A program made the translations under genes and the position numbers. Shown here piece after piece: positions 49,328-51,420 of a stretch of DNA of 51,420 nt (positions are counted from its first letter, which is position 1; each line of letters begins with the position of its first letter). The stretch lies in the NCBI GenBank assembly GCA_030698405.1, contig JAUYMU010000066.1, positions 1 through 51,420 of the forward strand. The letters run 5' to 3'. Below the pieces are notes generated by a model that had not been told where the DNA came from, did no database searches, and saw only the letters and a program-made list of their open reading frames with translations. The DNA is from Bacteroidota bacterium. GTDB lineage: Bacteria > Bacteroidota > Bacteroidia > Bacteroidales > Prolixibacteraceae.

Positions 49328-51420
49328 GTTTCAATTCCAGTATGGTGCGATTGGTAGAAGATTAGATTTTTACATTAAGCAAGCTGAACGCAAGTTTCAA
49401 TTCCAGTATGGTGCGATTGGTAGGCGATTGGGTTAAACCATACCTGAAAAGTTTTTACAAGTTTCAATTCCAGTATGGTGCGATTGGTAGAACGTCCGCT
49501 TAAAGTTTTTGGGATTCTTTCCTAAAGTTTCAATTCCAGTATGGTGCGATTGGTAGTTCAATACTCTTGTATCTTTCAAGAGATTTTAATGCGTTTCAAT
49601 TCCAGTATGGTGCGATTGGTAGTCTGCTTTGCCGAACCAAAACTGCTCAGGCCATTCGTTTCAATTCCAGTATGGTGCGATTGGTAGTACTTCTGTTGTC
49701 GCTGATAACTCAAAGTTGTCAAAGTTTCAATTCCAGTATGGTGCGATTGGTAGCCGTTAGTTCCGGGAGTGCCCGGCGCGCCATCAAGTTTCAATTCCAG
49801 TATGGTGCGATTGGTAGTCCGCAGGATAGGAGCATATCCACCACTTCCTGCGTTTCAATTCCAGTATGGTGCGATTGGTAGTTTATCAACCCAAAATCCG
49901 GCATTGCTCAAACGCAGTTTCAATTCCAGTATGGTGCGATTGGTAGCCTGATATCAGATCCTTTTAATTGCCGGATTTCATTGTTTCAATTCCAGTATGG
50001 TGCGATTGGTAGCAGGATCAGGAACCATTACCTTGAGGGATACGGCGGTTTCAATTCCAGTATGGTGCGATTGGTAGACTGCTGGCTGCTGAATTGGCAT
50101 ACCTGCAAACAAGTTTCAATTCCAGTATGGTGCGATTGGTAGGAAACGGTTACGAACTACGGCGCCTTATTGTTACGTTTCAATTCCAGTATGGTGCGAT
50201 TGGTAGAACAGAACTGCAACCCGCCATTGAAGCCCTCACAAGTTTCAATTCCAGTATGGTGCGATTGGTAGTGACGAAACCGGCATCCGTGCCGCCATAA
50301 AGCTTGGCAGTTTCAATTCCAGTATGGTGCGATTGGTAGAGCAGCTCCGGCAACACCGGCAGCAGCAGTAACATGTTTCAATTCCAGTATGGTGCGATTG
50401 GTAGAAGGATCTGTACGGATACGATTACGGAGAAGCCGAAGTTTCAATTCCAGTATGGTGCGATTGGTAGTATTGCCGCTTTAATCAATGCATTCGTGTC
50501 CTCTGTGTTTCAATTCCAGTATGGTGCGATTGGTAGTTCGGGGGGTCTGGTGGTAATTTGATAGAGACAAATGTTTCAATTCCAGTATGGTGCGATTGGT
50601 AGTTATTTGCGCATTGAATAGCGACTGAAAAACACAAAAGTTTCAATTCCAGTATGGTGCGATTGGTAGTTCAGCCAGTAAGTTGTATGGGCTTGCTTCC
50701 AAAGTGTTTCAATTCCAGTATGGTGCGATTGGTAGACATTTTCACATAATACTTGATAAATTTATACCAGTTTCAATTCCAGTATGGTGCGATTGGTAGA
50801 TATTTCATTAGATCAATTTAACGAGCCACAAAAGTTTCAATTCCAGTATGGTGCGATTGGTAGTCAATCCCCAACCGATTGAGCCATACATAGCCATGTT
50901 TCAATTCCAGTATGGTGCGATTGGTAGGAAAAAATGTACTACGAATACCGGCAGGAAACCGTGTTTCAATTCCAGTATGGTGCGATTGGTAGTGAAACTC
51001 CCATTTTTATTGACACTGTTGAACTTATGTTTCAATTCCAGTATGGTGCGATTGGTAGCTCGATAATTAAAAGGTTTGGATATGATTTTACACGTTTCAA
51101 TTCCAGTATGGTGCGATTGGTAGAGAGATTTAAGAACTGATTCATTCGAGATTATCACGTTTCAATTCCAGTATGGTGCGATTGGTAGAAATTCTGCATT
51201 CTTCGAATTTTAAATGAAATTTTAGTTTCAATTCCAGTATGGTGCGATTGGTAGGGGCTGTTGCAAATACTTTAACAGCCGTACCGGCGTTTCAATTCCA
51301 GTATGGTGCGATTGGTAGCAATGTCCGGCGGGGTTCATAAGATTTACCTGCCTGTGTTTCAATTCCAGTATGGTGCGATTGGTAGTATTACCGGATATAT
51401 TAGATAAGTTGCATTCATGA
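49328..51420 (-). CRISPR. CRISPR array, 32 identical 30-bp repeats, open at the right edge
   Basis: Repeats start GTTTCAATTC, continue CAGTATGGTG and end CGATTGGTAG; all 32 copies from 49328-49357 to 51356-51385 read identically. The 31 complete spacers are 34-38 nt, all different; the last 35 nt of the window are another spacer, whole or nearly so. Read on the reverse strand each repeat ends ATTGAAAC, the 8-nt 5' handle left by Cas6 in many type I-B and type III systems. With the decayed repeat on the left, this places the leader and probably the cas genes to the right of the window. No cas gene is in view, so the type is undetermined. Apparent short coding frames inside the array are repeat artefacts. 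Confidence 0.98.

Noticed and set aside
49567-51158. Several 60-105-codon frames on both strands between 49567 and 51158
   Set aside because: They consist of the translated CRISPR repeat (FQFQYGAIG or FNSSMVRLV) alternating with spacer sequence; not genes.

Overview
The window looks like a chromosome segment from a Bacteroidota bacterium, probably Bacteroidales/Marinilabiliales-like. The evidence is promoters of the Bacteroidota type (TTG, about 19 bp, TAnnTTTG), few Shine-Dalgarno sequences, a CarboxypepD_reg-like TonB receptor behind a DUF6660-like protein, a type IX secretion C-terminal domain on a GH9 enzyme, and PspC-operon-type PadR and CIA30 relatives. No rRNA, tRNA, insertion sequence or phage module was seen. 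Family calls come from reading translated sequence by eye; no database search was run.

Layout. (1) 1-2952: start of a lipoprotein gene, then a small Cys/His-rich protein and a TonB receptor, probably for metal uptake. (2) 2963-6196: leftward five-gene sulfur-trafficking operon (ArsR-rhodanese regulator, cysteine desulfurase, periplasmic DsrE, cytoplasmic DsrE, DUF302) with a readable promoter, a 42-bp operator and a terminator. (3) 6350-16637: rightward chemotaxis/signalling operon (STAS, CheY, CheA, CheW, MCP, CheR, a kinase lacking its phospho-acceptor His, CheD, CheB, hybrid kinase, response regulator). (4) 17919-24165: siroheme and sulfite-reduction operon (DUF2061, precorrin-2 dehydrogenase, CysJ, CysI, NAD-binding protein, SUMT). 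Its leader encodes a 33-residue peptide with a Met-Tyr-Met-Cys-Met-Trp run, followed by mutually exclusive antiterminator and terminator hairpins. (5) 24463-35723: GH9, ClpB, a Gfo/Idh/MocA gene fused tail to tail with a broken CIA30 gene, a GH78 rhamnosidase and a glutamine-synthetase-family protein. (6) 35940-38442: CPBP membrane protease and two SDR enzymes. (7) 38515-45642: leftward respiratory-type operon (octahaem cytochrome c, cytochrome b, three exported rhodaneses, porin), a divergent Crp/Fnr regulator with an FNR-like box between them, then decayed pieces of a rhodanese, a YeeE/YedE transporter and a molybdopterin oxidoreductase. (8) 45736-49209: uncharacterised genes, including a micro-ORF coupled to a PadR-like gene behind a PadR-type operator. 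(9) 49262-51420: a CRISPR array with 32 identical 30-bp repeats and one decayed repeat, running off the right edge with no cas gene in view.

The common thread is sulfur: regions 2, 4 and 7 all handle sulfane sulfur, sulfite or related oxyanions. The strongest candidate for something undescribed is the leader at 17919-18143, which reads as a complete ribosome-mediated attenuator for sulfite reduction. Next are the ArsR-rhodanese operon with its overlapping operator, the octahaem-cytochrome/rhodanese operon beside a decayed thiosulfate/polysulfide locus, and the coupled micro-ORF/PadR pair.
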